Shown here: positions 1 to 12,300 of the stretch, one piece after another
How positions within the stretch are numbered: position 1 is the stretch's first letter
How the letters are laid out: each line of letters opens with the position of its first letter
Origin: Dromaius novaehollandiae
Taxonomy: Eukaryota > Chordata > Aves > Casuariiformes > Dromaiidae
Length of the DNA: 64,000 nt
Direction: 5' to 3'
NCBI RefSeq assembly: GCF_036370855.1
Contig: NC_088099.1
Span: 23,279,501-23,343,500 of the forward strand
The notes under the pieces: model-generated
The model's input: only the letters and a program-made list of their open reading frames with translations
What the model was told of the DNA's origin: nothing
Database searches by the model: none
Translations under genes and position numbers: made by a program

Positions 1-964
1 ATGATAATAATGACTGGCCATGAATGTTTTAGCCTCACAGTCTGAAAATTGAATCCAGTGGTGGCAGAGATAGCATCGTTCCCTAAAGCAAAATGCATTA
101 TAGGGCTTCAGGTCTGATTTCAAAGGGCTCATGGAGCTTTTCATTGCATTTCACTGTTTCTTAATAATGTAGGATATTTACATACATAATTACCTAAAGT
201 TTGGCGGTAACATGACTTCGCTCCTACATAATGTTTAAGGACTTCTGCTGGGTATTTTGGGTAGTTGCTAGACTATCTATCTGCCACAGAGAGAGTATCT
301 GTCTTTTTTATTTGCAAGTTGTCATATAATTTACTTAGCATCTGTGATACTGTGCACAGCAAAACTGTACTGGACAGTTGCAGAAATGAATTATTAATTA
401 ATTAACTTACAACCATCTAGCTGTTCAGTAGGCTAAACTCTACAGCCAGTATTTCCCATCCTCCATTCCTTTTGTCTTTTTGGTTCTTTCTTTCTTCAGC
501 CTTTTCATTTCTTATAGTCACTTGTTCCATGTTAATTGAAATCCTTTTGTTAATTCTTCAGGGACTGAATCATGTTTTCTGTGTAAAGCCTAACACTGGT
601 TTTATTTGAAGACTCTCAGCGTTTCTATGATAATCTTAATCTTAACAATTGATAATAAAGATAAGACTAATTATGGATGAGATAAGGACAAGACTGATTC
701 TGACTTTGGATGGAAAAGGGAGAATGAGAGAGAAAAATAGGATAAGAGAAGGGGTTCTTGAACTGATTATTTTCCGAACCTTTTTTTGTCAAGATGGACT
801 TGCTCTACAAAGCAACTCAAAGGAAACACAATTATAAAGGGTTCATATAACCTTTTGGTACTTAATTAATTAGAACTGGTTTTCAATCTCTTAGTTCTCT
901 ACCACCTCTTTTTTACTCATTTACCTGTCCTTGAGCAGGTTTTGTTTGTTTGTTTGTTTTACAG
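1..964. other. ST8SIA6: ST8SIA6 intron, no feature recognised
   Basis: This AT-rich stretch lies upstream of the first visible exon. I see no exon-like frame with convincing splice sites; the 62-residue open frame at 649-837 has no family resemblance. A (GTTT)n run at about 942-960 forms the pyrimidine tract of the acceptor. Confidence 0.6.
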
Positions 965-1109
965 GTCAGAATTATCTTCCTGCTGTGATGCAGTTCACAA
1001 TTTTATTGCTTCTCAAAACAACACCCCGCTGGGAAGTAACATGAGTTATGAGGTGGACAATAAAAAGACCATCCTCATCACGGAGGACATTTTTAGGATG
1101 CTGCCTGTG
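965..1109 (+). CDS. ST8SIA6: ST8SIA6 exon encoding the start of the catalytic region
   Basis: The acceptor is TTTTACAG at 957-964 after a (GTTT)n pyrimidine-rich tract, and the donor is GTAGGA after GTG (Val) at 1107-1109. The first base completes a split codon. The peptide runs from SELSSCCDAV to FRMLPV. It has two N-glycosylation sequons (NNT, NMS), as expected in a lumenal domain, and a CC pair that is typical of the stem-catalytic junction. Confidence 0.88.
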
Positions 1110-4100
1110 GTAGGAACTGTATCTTTGCCTCTTATTATAATTGCAGTATCATAAATGTTTTGGATTAAAAACAGAGCTGTTTTGTTTGATTCCTGCTGGA
1201 AGGACCCCTTCACTCCCTATATACGCTTCATTCACCTAGCAGGACTTTTTTTTAGCTTTCCTCTACAGCAGGGAAGGCGTGGACAGGGCATGGTAGTTCA
1301 GAATATAGGTGGAGTTGCTACAGAACACAATTTGCAGCCTCTCTTGGTAGCCAACCATGTTTCTTAAGTTTTTTTTAGTCCAAGACATGAAGCCTGTGCA
1401 CTGAATCCTCTGAGAATATTTGCCTTGTTTTTCTCATTCCCATTTTCAAAGGTATTTCAGTCTTTAAGGAATATTTTATATTCCACTTATTCTCATGCCA
1501 TTTCCAGTGCAGGCTTAGGCATGTAACTTGTGAAAACTATTTTGAGGATAGACTTGCTACTGATGTGGAGCACCTTTGCAGCCAGAAACACAGTGAAGGA
1601 ATCAGATTTTGTAGCTAGGGACTTTAACAGACATGACAATGTGTATCTGGCAAGGGATCTCTCTTACCCTCTCTGGTATTCTTGATCTGTGCATCCCAGA
1701 TACTGTAAGTCTAGTCCTTTCTTATGCTACTGTAAATCACTGAGAACCTCCATTGCAATAGAGGAGGTTACAGTGCTTCCAAACCAACACTGAATGAAAG
1801 ATAAAAGTATTTTTTACCAACACTGAATTAAAGATCAAATTAGTACTTTTTAGGTGCATATTTATCTTGTTAAGCTAGGCAGAGTTTTCTGCTCGATGTG
1901 TTCTCCTATAATAATAAAACAAACTGTCTTTCCAGAATTGAACAAAACATTTTATCATGTTGTCTTAAGATATATTGCCAGGCATAGCGGTGTTTGCCAT
2001 TTTCCCCATACTTTTTTCCTTGTCCATGATGAAAGTGCCCCTTCCTGTTTCTCTTTGGGTAGGTGATAGGAGAAGGAGGAAAGATACAGCTCTGTGTAAG
2101 AAAGTTGTAATTCAGTTTTACAAGTGGGTTTAGTTTCTGCACTTGAAGTAGCCTAGCTTTGGCCTCGCTGTTGAATGTCAATGCTCCCACAGCAGAAGAG
2201 ATTGAATGAGAAGTATATCTGTTCCTGAGACCCTCCGATAACAGCCAGCTATATTAATGTCACCTGAAATAGCCAACAATTTACATTAATATGCCAGGCT
2301 ATGATCTCTGCTGGTTCACGAGTGGATGCACTTAGCTGTTATTCGGCTCCCCTACTGCAGGACAGTAACCTCTAACAAGAGAGTAGTAACTGCTTCAGCT
2401 ATCAGTCAAATTCACTTATGAATTTAAGTTAGCACACATGGCTGTCCATTGCAGCATCTTGCAGGTTTCCCTAAATTCATTATTTTACTTAAAATATAAT
2501 TGAATGATTGCAAATTAGCAAGCGTTTACAAAGTTACCCTCTATCAGCTAACGGTCAATGACTATGTGGCAACTCCCAGTCTGTTAAAATGCAAAGTAAA
2601 ATGGGTGAATTTAAACTATCTTCAGGAAGAGTTAGTCCCTAAGTGCTGTGAGGATTCAATCCACTACGAGATCATTTTTGTGTTAAGCAAATGTATTCAT
2701 CCAGTTTAACAATCCAGTGTTGTTCCCTCAAAGTACTGAAGACAGAGCCAGCCATTCTCAGTCTTTTGGTGACTATTTTCGGCTCTTGGCTACCCAGGCC
2801 TGGCAACCCTGACTTCTAAATGGTGGATGCTTTCACTGCGATGTACTAGAATAAACCTGCAAGAACAAATGGATTGCACAAATTATGCTTTGGATTCCTT
2901 GCCATTAGAAGTTCAAAAAAAAAAAAAAAAAGAAAAAGAAAAAAGGAAAAGAAAAGAAAGAAAGAACTACACGAAGAAACAATCAAAAGAGTCATAAAAC
3001 TTTGGCTGTGTCTTTTTATTTGTTTGCAGTCCTCTCCTCTTTCAGTCTATCCCTTCAAGAACTGTGCAGTGGTTGGAAATGGAGGCATCCTCAAAAATTC
3101 CAGCTGTGGTGCTGAAATCGATCGCTCTGACTTTGTGTTTAGGTAAGAGCTGCTTGATCTTACTGAAGGAGTGTTGAGTGTTTCTAAAAGCTTGGCAGGA
3201 TTGGAAGCATGCCAGTGCCAGTTTGTACCAAGGGGAAAAAATCCTGACATAGTTCCTCATTTCTGCCTTTCTAAGGGTACTCTTTCTGCTTTATAGATTT
3301 CGAAACTTTGATTCCTAAGTAAGTGAAGAGTATATGCAGGTATAACTTATGATTGCAAAGATACCTTACTATGGATGTGGAAGTCGATTATCTGAGAACC
3401 TGAAATTTCTGTTCGCTTAATATCTGTCCAAAAACATCCATATTCTTGGCCCAGAAGATGGGATTAAAATGAAAAAGAAATTAAAAAAATGAAAGACTGG
3501 TATAAAGTGTCACATGTTTACAGTTACCTCTGGTTACCGAAGGGTTTACTTAGCCTTAGGTTGGCACAGTAATGCAGTTACTGTTAGCACCTCTGTTAGC
3601 CATCTAAAAATTAGGCGTCTAGCTTAAGTAGTTGTTTCAGAGTTATGCAGCCCACCTCTCTCAGTATGTGACTCACAGAATCTGGTTTCTGCAGAAGAAC
3701 AAACTGAGTAACCAAGTGAAGGTTCTTTTCTCAGTGATGTCCAACCACACAGTCTTCTGGATTTTGTCTCCTTTCCTTTTTTTGACTAATATTTGGTCTT
3801 TCCAAATTAAAAAAGTCTTTCCAATTAGATAACCAACCTTCATAAAAATGAGGAATCTGCATACTAAGATGCTAAATCTAAGTGACTCACTTTAAAAAAG
3901 AAAACCTTCTTTACAAGAAGCTGTTATTTCCCTAACTGGGCAAGTTATTTTGCCTCATGAAACAGCCATCAACATTGCTCTGCCAGCTGAGGGACCAGTA
4001 TCAATGACACGGTTTTTATCAGAAAATAATAGAAGACTTCCTGGAAAATGCATTGCTTAGGCAAGAGGGGCAATATTTTCTAGCAGAGGACATAGGGAAT

Positions 4101-4782
4101 TCAAAGTTGGACTCCTTATTGGATTTTAACTTTGCATCTGATTTGCGAGAGCTCATTTATGAAAATGAGCTCTCTGTGCGGTATTTTGACCATCTGTACA
4201 GTAGATACAATATTTTTACCAGAAGTGCTGTAAGCCTTATTTAATATTTGTAAAGTGCTTAGAGATCTCTGGGCACTGACATGAAAATGTCATTCCACAA
4301 GAGAGGAATTTGCAAATAATAACTGCAAGGCATTTCTGGTGGGCTTCTATTTAAGTAGGTGTTTCTCAATTTCAGGTGTAACCTCCCTCCAACCACAGGA
4401 AGCATTAGCAAAGATGTTGGCAATAAAACAAACCTTGTGACTGTTAATCCAAGTATCATAGCTCAGAAGTAAGTAGTCCTGCAATTGTTTCTGTGCAGTA
4501 TTGTATAATTGTTTGACATGATTTAGATTTTGTTAAAAATCCTTTGGGATACCAGAACAGAGAGTGGTGCAGACAAATTACTTCATTAATGAGGCTTAGT
4601 TCCCACATAAATGATGTACAAGTCTGAATGGAAATCTATTACACCTGGCCTTTTTGTAACAAAAAGGAGGCAACAATACCCAGATTATCAGGTGCCTCTG
4701 CTGGCACCCATTCGCGCTTTATGAAAGAGTGAAATTGAGCACTGCAAGTCCAGGCCTCTTCCCCCTGCAAAATCCCTACAAC

Positions 4783-4813
<31 letters not shown>

Positions 4814-7800
4814 AAAAAAAAAAAGTTAGAATCATAAATCAGGAAAGCTTAGAAACATGTGTCCAATTCTATCAGCAGGACTGTAAACACATGTTCTTAA
4901 TTAGTTTTCTGAAAAAGGATATGTCCTGAATGGAGGCCAAATTTCTGTAATTCATTTTCTCCATTCAAACCAAAGCTGCTCACCCACTTTTTTTCTCAGC
5001 AAAGTTTTCTTTTCACCTTCTTGATGAAAAGAAAATCTAAAGCCAGGCTGACTAATCTGGCATCTTCAGCAGTCCAGAGCTGCAGCTTATCTATGAGAAG
5101 GACTGCTGTGGCATATTATTTACTGCTTATTGATCTAACTGCATGTTATTGTTTCTCATATCTGTATTTGTCAAATAGAAAACATCGGGCAAAGTTCTTT
5201 TAGCTGAAAAGCAAGAAGGAAACAGTACAATAAGCACAGAAATGACTAACAGGTGTTTGTCATTGATTCAAGGAGAGAGCTTGAATGTTTGCAGTGAGTA
5301 CTGACTGCTTTGATGCTTACCCAGCCCTTTTTGACTTAAATGGAGATGAATTGTTGCTTCTCTCCAAAATAGGAATAGCTCATTGACATTAGTGGGGCTG
5401 CACAAGAATATGAGAAAGGAAAACTTGGTCTAGTGACTCAGCTTCATTGGTGACTACTGAACTGATGAATGATTTCTCTGGGTTTGATCATGGTGTCCTA
5501 CCACACCTACGCTTACTTTTAAGCCAAATTATGCTATACTGGCGTTAATAGGAGCTATACTGAAGAAAATAGGAGCTAAGCCTGTGTGAGGATGAAATGA
5601 GTTGTGTGAGGACTTTGGAATTTGAGCATTTTAATTATTTAAATATTCAGAGGAAACTGCAGACGCTTTTGAAGGAGGAGAGGAAAGTGAGTTGGCACCA
5701 TTTAACAGAGCTGAGTTTGTTTTTTCAAGAGACCTTTTTCTGATTTTAATCACTTTAATTTCTAATTCTGTATTCAGGCTTAGTCTGATAGTACTATTAA
5801 GGTTATATCAGCTTTTGAACCATGTCTGACAAGGCGTACAATGCAGATGAACACACTTGAAGGAAAGAAACACAGTTCTTATGTGACCTAATGGAGTTGG
5901 ACTACACTGCACCTAAAAGTAATGAAGCTATAAGGAAAAGCAAGATGAGGCTTCGTCGCTCAGGCTTCTAGCTAAGAAGGGAGAGCAGAGGTCTGAATTT
6001 TGCTCTGAAGGCTATTTATGCGTTTTGCACTGAGTAGAAATAGAGATAATTCTGGGAGTAGAGGCCAGAAGTTTACCCTGCAGTCAGCCTCCCTAGCTAT
6101 AGCCTCAGGCCTTCTGTGCTTGCTTTGGCTGTGTAACCGGCATGCACGGGGGTCCAGGCTCCCTAGGAGCGGCTGAGAGGCTCTCATTCAGTCTGTTGCA
6201 GAGCCTAGTGGCAATGTCACTTCTCTGGGGAGCAGAAGCTGTAAGTTTAAACCCCTTCAGACTGAGAAGGGAGGTAAACCCCTGTCTTTCACTCATTGCA
6301 TGAGTTCAGTTGTGCAAGAGGCAATGGGTAATCCTCCACCAGTGAGGGTTTTGAATGGCAATGGCGGTGGTTGCTGTTCTCTGTCTTGAACTGAATGCTG
6401 AGTGAGGAGAGGGGTTGAATCTGCTCAACTTGCAAAAAGAGATGAAACCACACCTTCCAGTTTCTGCTGTAACCCCTGGGCTGCTTTGTGAAAAGTAGGG
6501 TCTGATAGCCCTTAAAAAAAAAGGTGAAAACACCCTGCTCAGATAGACAACTACCTACAAAAAAGGACTCAGTGCTTTGAATCCCAAGGAGGATGTAAGC
6601 ACCATATGTTCAGATGATTCAGACATGCAGGGTCTATAGAGGAAATGAGCTAAGTGACACCATTGTGTCTTGTATTGCTTCTCAGATAACTCTAGAAGAT
6701 TTACTAGTCAATATTTGGGATCACTGAATTATCCAACAGAGAGAAATGAGTCTTTCTGTTGACTGCTGGGAAACTGAAGTATCTGAGAATAAGATACATT
6801 TTCTTTGTGAAGTCAGACGTCTAAGCCTTGAGAGAGATACCCACAGGTTCCCTTTGAAGTCAAGGGAGATAAATAGGCATGTCAAGATTTTCAGCTATTT
6901 GAAAAGTCTATCAAAAACAGCTAAGATTCTGGAAAACTTGGACACATGCTGATCTTTTGCTCACCAAGACTGCTCACATGTGGGAGTGAGTACTCCTATT
7001 TCCACACAGGGCAGACAGCCAGGATTTGAAGATGGGTTATCATATACATATTCATGTAAGAAACAGTTTTTGAAAATGCACACAATACATACCATAGTGT
7101 GTGTATTTTTAAATAGAGGAAGTATGAATATGATTTTTTTTTTGCATTCTCCCTTGAATCTTCTTAAGTTGATCATCTCTGAAAACAGGTCCTGATCTCA
7201 TTAGCAGTTGATTTTACCTGCTGTGTTACCAAATCGATTCTATAAGGTGTGTTGTTATTATACAGTAAAGTCAGATTTTTGTAACAGCACATGGAAATAT
7301 GAAAACATGTAACAGGTTATTATACATTTGCAATGTAGACAGGCTGAACTGATGCAGTTAAGCCGAGTTCACAAATCATGTGGATGTACAGTCATGCTAT
7401 TTTGGTCTGTAGTATATTTATGTCAATAGTACATTTCATTCACTCTTTTCCTGAAATGTTGTATTTGCCAGATACAACAAACTCAATGAAAAGAAGACAG
7501 AATTTCTGGACAACATTGCGGTCTATGGAGATGCTTTCCTTTTATTGCCAGCATTTTCCTTCAGAAGTAACACAGCTACTTCTTTTAAAGTGTACCAGAC
7601 TCTTAAAGAGTTCGAAGCAACACAGAGGGCAATATTTTTTCACCCCACTTACCTGAAAAGTCTTGCCCGCTTCTGGAGAACTAAGGGTGTGAAAGCCTAC
7701 CGACTGTCGTCTGGTTTTATGATCACTAGTGCTGCTGTTGAGCTGTGTGAGAACGTGAAGCTATATGGCTTCTGGCCTTTCTCAAAATCCACAGAGAAGA

Positions 7801-7940
7801 TGCCAATTAGCCACCACTATTATGACAACCAGCTGCCTAAACCAGGTTTTCATGCAATGCCCAAAGAATACAACCAGATCCTTCAGCTTCATGGCAAAGG
7901 CATTTTGAAGCTGCAGTTTGGTAAATGTGAATCAGAATAG
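965..7940 (+). CDS. ST8SIA6: ST8SIA6, alpha-2,8-sialyltransferase 6 (C-terminal, catalytic part; 5' exons outside window)
   Basis: Four coding exons are seen: 965-1109, 3030-3142, 4376-4468 and 7472-7940, with AG/GT borders and compatible phases (two bases carried in, then 0, then AG+G for Arg, then AA+A for Lys). The joined protein holds the sialyltransferase (GT29) L motif starting at CAVVGNGG, the S motif (about RLSSGFMITSAAVELC), motif III HHYYD and the VS motif HAMPKE (HxxxxE), and ends GKCESE. By family knowledge the enzyme is a type II Golgi membrane protein that transfers sialic acid from CMP-Neu5Ac in alpha-2,8 linkage, mainly onto O-glycans and sialylated acceptors. The transmembrane and stem exons must lie left of base 1. 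The assignment to member 6 rests on close agreement with my recollection of the human protein over all four exons, and on VIM as the convergent neighbour. No frameshift or stop is seen. Confidence 0.93.
1110..3029. other. ST8SIA6: ST8SIA6 intron with a short tandem duplication and a purine-rich tract
   Basis: This is an intron of about 1.9 kb. Two imperfect direct copies of a unit of about 33 bases (starting ACCAACACTGAAT) lie at about 1783-1815 and 1816-1853. A poly(A)/(GAAA) purine tract lies at 2914-2966. Nothing else is recognised. Confidence 0.6.
3030..3142 (+). CDS. ST8SIA6: ST8SIA6 exon with the first half of sialylmotif L
   Basis: The acceptor is TTTGCAG ending at 3029 and the donor GTAAGAG starts at 3143. 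The exon opens in phase 0 and encodes SSPLSVYPFKN followed by CAVVGNGG (from 3063), the start of the L motif that binds CMP-sialic acid. It ends FVF plus two bases of Arg. An NSS sequon lies inside the motif. Confidence 0.92.
3143..4375. other. ST8SIA6: ST8SIA6 intron
   Basis: This is an intron of about 1.2 kb between the two L-motif exons. The only structure seen is a probable MIR-like fragment near its 3' end, listed separately. Confidence 0.6.
4225..4330 (-). repeat. MIR-like SINE fragment
   Basis: The words TTTGTAAAGTGCTTAGAGATCT, shortened here to AAAGTGCTTAGAGATCTC, match the reverse complement of the 'gagatctcaaagcgcttt' segment found in MIR-type SINEs of sauropsids. The fragment is short and diverged, and its ends are approximate. 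Confidence 0.4.
4376..4468 (+). CDS. ST8SIA6: ST8SIA6 exon with the second half of sialylmotif L
   Basis: The acceptor is TTTCAG ending at 4375 and the donor GTAAGT starts at 4469. The first G completes Arg. The peptide CNLPPTTG...SKDVGNKTNLVTVNPS closes the L motif and ends with AA of a split Lys codon. An NKT sequon is present. Confidence 0.92.
4469..7471. other. ST8SIA6: ST8SIA6 last intron (3.0 kb)
   Basis: Apart from the poly(C)/poly(A) tract at 4780-4824 I see only unstructured AT-rich sequence. A slightly GC-richer stretch at about 6050-6300 has short open frames on the minus strand that resemble no family I know. Confidence 0.55.
4780..4824 (+). repeat. Homopolymer junction: about 22 C followed by about 21 A
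   Basis: A long uninterrupted C run passes directly into a long A run. The tail resembles a slippage-expanded microsatellite or a degenerate poly(A) tail. Exact lengths in an assembly are unreliable for such tracts. Confidence 0.9.
7472..7940 (+). CDS. ST8SIA6: ST8SIA6 terminal coding exon (sialylmotifs S, III and VS)
   Basis: The acceptor is TTTGCCAG ending at 7471. The exon encodes 155 residues after the split Lys and stops at TAG 7938-7940. The S motif lies at about 7701-7748 (RLSSGF through VELC), motif III HHYYD at 7812-7826, and the catalytic-type VS motif HAMPKE at 7851-7868. The cysteine in the final GKCESE fits the conserved C-terminal disulfide cysteine of the ST8Sia family. Confidence 0.94.
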
Positions 7941-9240
7941 AAAGGTAGGTCACATTCTTCCTGCATAAAATGTCTTTAAGTAATGTGTCAAGGCAAAACT
8001 TCTTTTCTTGCAAACAGTTTGGGTCTGTTCTTCCTTACAGAGACATTTCTTCCCTAGAATCAGTAGAAGTTGTCTCTATAAGTAAGTGAAAGATGGAGTT
8101 TACTGAATAGATGTAAAGTACCACAGAGCTGAGAGGTGTTTTCTAATTGTTAACTTTAGACAGGGGGGAAAAGCTAAACATGTTATTGCCATAATTCATA
8201 GTCAGTTAATAGTGTCTCTTCATCTCAGGTTTATTTCTCTCCCAACCTATGTTTGGTTTGGTATCAGTTCCCGTGAAACAGCTGCTTTTGGGAATTGTTT
8301 TATTTAAGGTGATGACAGTCTGTGATCTACAAGAGAAGGTGCGTAATCCTGGCACAGCTGTAGCCTTTCCAGGTGATACAGAGGCCAAAGTAAGCATTCA
8401 GATTGCCCCATGAAGGAGTAACATGTATATGCAGCCTTGTTCCCTCTCGTTAGCGAAGGATAAGGTTAGAACAGTGTGCTCTTGCAGCTTGGGACTGCAC
8501 AGCGGCTTGCAGACGGCAGTGAAGAAGCTGCCATACACTGCAGCAGATTTTGCTGTGGACTTTACCCTGAGGCGGCCCAGAATCTGGGCAAATATAGGAT
8601 GAAGTGTCATTCCCTCTCCCTCCTCCTTCACACTCTCCCATCCCCTTTGTAGCTCTACCTTGTGTGTATCGCCTCAAAGAAATGTAGCACAGTCTGGCCC
8701 CTGAACTTGAGCCAACTCACAGGGTACAAATCAAAGACGACTTTGAAAGGGTTGGTTTGCATATTTTCCAGCTTGACTTGCCTTGTTGGAAAAATAAGAC
8801 CTGTTTGTATGGGTAGTTACTCATCTTCTAAGACAACTCAGAAATTTCCCAGTTCAGAATACTTCTTCAGATTTGCCTTCCAGAGCTCTGTGTTTCCAGG
8901 GGGTGCAAGTTAGTGTAACAAGAAGTGGATTGTTTAATGCTTCAATTGGACTGATGTAATTCTGTATTTCTCAAGTTAAACACATAAAAATAGCATCAAG
9001 CCCGAAACTTTAAGTTCAAAAGCTAAGAAGGGTTTTTCTTCTGCTTAGGTTATGAAGTGAATTTGAAAATAGCCTTTGATGGTATTTAGAAACATGCTGT
9101 CAAAGATACATTTCATATTTGATTCATAATCAGCAACTGCAGATTTATAAACTATCAGATTGCTAATGTCAAGAAAGCACAATTTTATTCAGTTTCATTT
9201 TTTTTCAAGAAATAGAAAGGGAAACTGCTTACAAGTATTA
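7941..9240 (+). other. ST8SIA6: Probable ST8SIA6 3' UTR and downstream flank
   Basis: This sequence follows the TAG stop. I see no AATAAA on the plus strand in this stretch; the first near-match I noticed is ATTAAA at 9643-9648, with another at 9867-9872. The 3' end is therefore undetermined, and a 3' UTR of about 1.7-1.9 kb would fit. Confidence 0.4.
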
Positions 9241-9330
9241 TTAGAATAATAGAAAGCAAGACAGGAAGGGACTTAGAGGCAATTTGAGTGAATCCATTCC
9301 CCTAGTCTATGGCAGGAGATTACACAGAAG
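9238..9330 (-). mobile_element. Degraded CR1 LINE 3' end
   Basis: The string AGAATAATAGAAAG...AGGAAGGGACTTAGAGGCAA...TCTATGGCAGG reads like the reverse complement of the CR1 3' end ('agaatcatagaa..ggaagggacct...catctagt'). This indicates a 5'-truncated, old copy on the minus strand. Ends are approximate. Confidence 0.55.
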
Positions 9331-12300
9331 GAAGTGTATGTGTATACAGTTTCATATGGCTAACTTATGCTTTTTTTGCCTGTAAAAGGTTGTAGCACAT
9401 TGGAAAGGTTAAGAAATACATAATGTATTTCTTGCTAGTACATTTAGCTGCTAAGCTGTTTGCATCCCGCAGTTTCCCTTGTATTTATTCTCCCTATAAT
9501 ATTAATCCCTGGAGTTGTACCATGTAATTTTAATTGTAGTAACTACACTGGCTAAGAAAATGAAAGACAACCCTTTATGAATTTTTCATCCAGAAAGAAG
9601 CAGATAGAAGCCACAAAAATGTTTAAGCATCTGTATGGGTTAATTAAATGCTGTCCATGCTTGGCAGACTGAAAATCACTTCTGTGGCCAAATTTGCAAA
9701 ATAAGCTGTAAAGAAAAAAAACAAGTAGAAAGATAATTTGTGCTGCCGTAACACTTTTTTTCCCCACTATGTTAATCACTTATATTTAAGAAAAAAGTTA
9801 GCCCTTCAAAAACAAAGAAATGAAATGCTTTCAGTGTGAGCTACCATTCTGCTACTATTATTAACTATTAAAGATAATTGAAATTCTATAATAGATATAT
9901 TTCAGCAAAGATGGCCTTTTCTAAAAATTGAACAGTCTCATTTTTCTTTTTAAGTTCTCATTTCTATTTTTCTCCCTGCTCCCCTCTCCCCTGTTAGATG
10001 GGTAGTTGAGGAAGGTTCCTTATACCACCGGGTGCCCACAAAGGTCTCAGGCAAACCTTCCTTCACACATCACTGGCCCCCAAAAGTTTGCTGCTGCAAG
10101 AAAGACGTGAGTGAAGCTGATCTGCTGCAGGCAGGTAGCAGGCACTGGAACACCACAGGGAGAGCATCCCTGCCTCCTAATGAATCTTTCTGGCAGTGTT
10201 GCTCCTCAACTCCATCCATGCCATCAAAGAGGTGACCTTTGCTCATTGGAGAGAGGGCATTGTCAGAAGTGGCAGTCCCGCAGAACTGGTTCTGCACAAT
10301 GTGGGAAACTCCAACTGCCTTAATATCCACTCATGCACAGTTATGATTGTGCTCAACAGAGACACACGTCTCCCAGAGTAGATGCTTACCTATCACAGAG
10401 TGTAAGTGAGAAAACGAGACATCAGCAAAATCTTGAAATGTAATAATGATCTATATTATTTTGTATGAAATTACAGAATCATTCCTATGATGGCCCTGCA
10501 GCTGAAGGAAGTCTTGTTTGTTCATTGGTTTAACCTGATAAGCCTGAAAGTCATGTCATTAGCTTAAAGTGAACATAGGCTCAAGGAGGGGAAATGGCCT
10601 GATTTGTATTTAAAAATAGAAAAAAATGATTAGAAAAATTGTCAGAAGATAAATTAATCAGACTGGCAAAAATCTGATTGCCCAGAAGCCTGGCTGAAAT
10701 GCAAATATCGTCTGCCAAGAAAGTATCAGGTTTTATGCCTGCTAGAAAGAGACAGCAGGGAGGATGAGGATGCATTGCTCTGACATCCAGCACAGCAGCC
10801 CTAAGCAGCTGCTCAGAGGAGGGAGCAGACAGAAGTGAAACTGAGACTCTCTAAGGCAGAGGCAGAGAATATTGCTCGGTCATCAGAGCAAGCGCTGAAG
10901 ACGGAGAGGTTGAGAAGAGGTATGCTAATGGTTAGTGAGTAGGAATTGCTGAACCTTAGCCTGAGTGTGCGTGTACGTTACCTAGAGAGTAAAAATTGAG
11001 TCTGAGCTTTTAAACTCCAACCACATGGATAAAAGGCATCTATGTCTGACAGAAAAGTAGCAGTGCAGCCCTCCAGCCAAGGTGAAGCTAGCAGGGGGAC
11101 ACTGTGTGGAGCAGGTGGCTGCCTACTTACTTACTCAGGAATTATTGTCAGAGAGAATCGTGTCGTTCCAAACTCTGACAGTGTATGCTCATTTTTTGTA
11201 TTGAAAAATGCTTGCAAAGCAAAGAAGTTATTTATAGCTGTAGGATACCTACAGGAGCTTAAATTCCCCCAGAATTCTCTTATGCGTGTGGTGTCGCACT
11301 GTAGCTGGAGCAATATGTGCTGTCCCACAATTTACCTTTAATTACCTTGAGAAAAATGATACAACATTTTGAAAAAAAGGACATTCTGGATTCCTGTCCA
11401 ACAGCCAAATTTCAGCCTATTCTTGACTTGGACCAATATTATCCAGCCTGAAGTTATTAGATGTATCCAAGGTTGAAAGAAAGGTCTTCTGCTTTAGTAC
11501 ACGTGCAGTATAGCTCTTAAGCAAACACTTCTCTTTGCTCATGTGTTCAGCCACTGAACTAAGTTTAGGTGTTAAGAATAATGTCAGAGGCAAAACAAGT
11601 GGAGATAAGTTGCTTCTGTTTAGCTAAAAACACCCAGAATAGAAAAGTGGGTATTAAATTTTAAATCAAATGAAAAATATTTACAGTTCTGGGGGGTTGT
11701 TTTTTATTTTTTTTTCCAAGAAGGAGTTAGCCCACTGAAGAAATAGAAGCATTTCACTCCCTAGATGTTTTAAAATGTGATTATGATAATCTAATATAAA
11801 ATATATTTATATTCAGGTCTGCAGTGGATGCGTCCTATCCAGATGCTGGTTAGACCCAGCCTTGCTTAGCTTAGGAAAACTGAAGAGGATGGTGCAGGTG
11901 GGGTAGGTATGAGCAGCTCTGGGGTATTCAAATGAAGAAGTCCTCCCTTACAAAGAACAGATGCTCGAGCTAGATCAGTCACTGTCAATCCTGCCCACCC
12001 TGGAGAATTTTGTGTGCCTATGATACTGTGTAAGTGTCACAGACAGACTGCAGTCTGAAATAAGGCTGAAAAAGCAGATGAAGTGAAATGTATACACAGA
12101 GGACTAAGCTATTGTTTTATTTCGAATATAACAAGCAGTTTTCCTATTATGCAAGAAATATCAGTAACATGTTTTATTGTTTTAATTTCAGGGTGATGAT
12201 CCTAAGGAGAGAATTTCTGTTTATCTCAGCAGTTTGGTGTTGGATTTGATCTGATGTGATTTTGTAAGCATTAAACTGCATTATTACGACAGAGGAAAAT

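Noticed and set aside
649..837. Possible further upstream ST8SIA6 exon
   Set aside because: The 62-codon frame lacks flanking splice sites that fit the phase of the exon at 965 and does not resemble the stem region.
2874..3146. 90-codon frame with a lysine-rich stretch
   Set aside because: The Lys run is translation of an intronic poly(A)/(GAAA) tract. Only the part from 3030 is real, as an ST8SIA6 exon.
10032..10381. Cluster of overlapping 60-86-codon frames on both strands
   Set aside because: No recognisable product and no consistent frame. It could be an old repeat, but I cannot name one.
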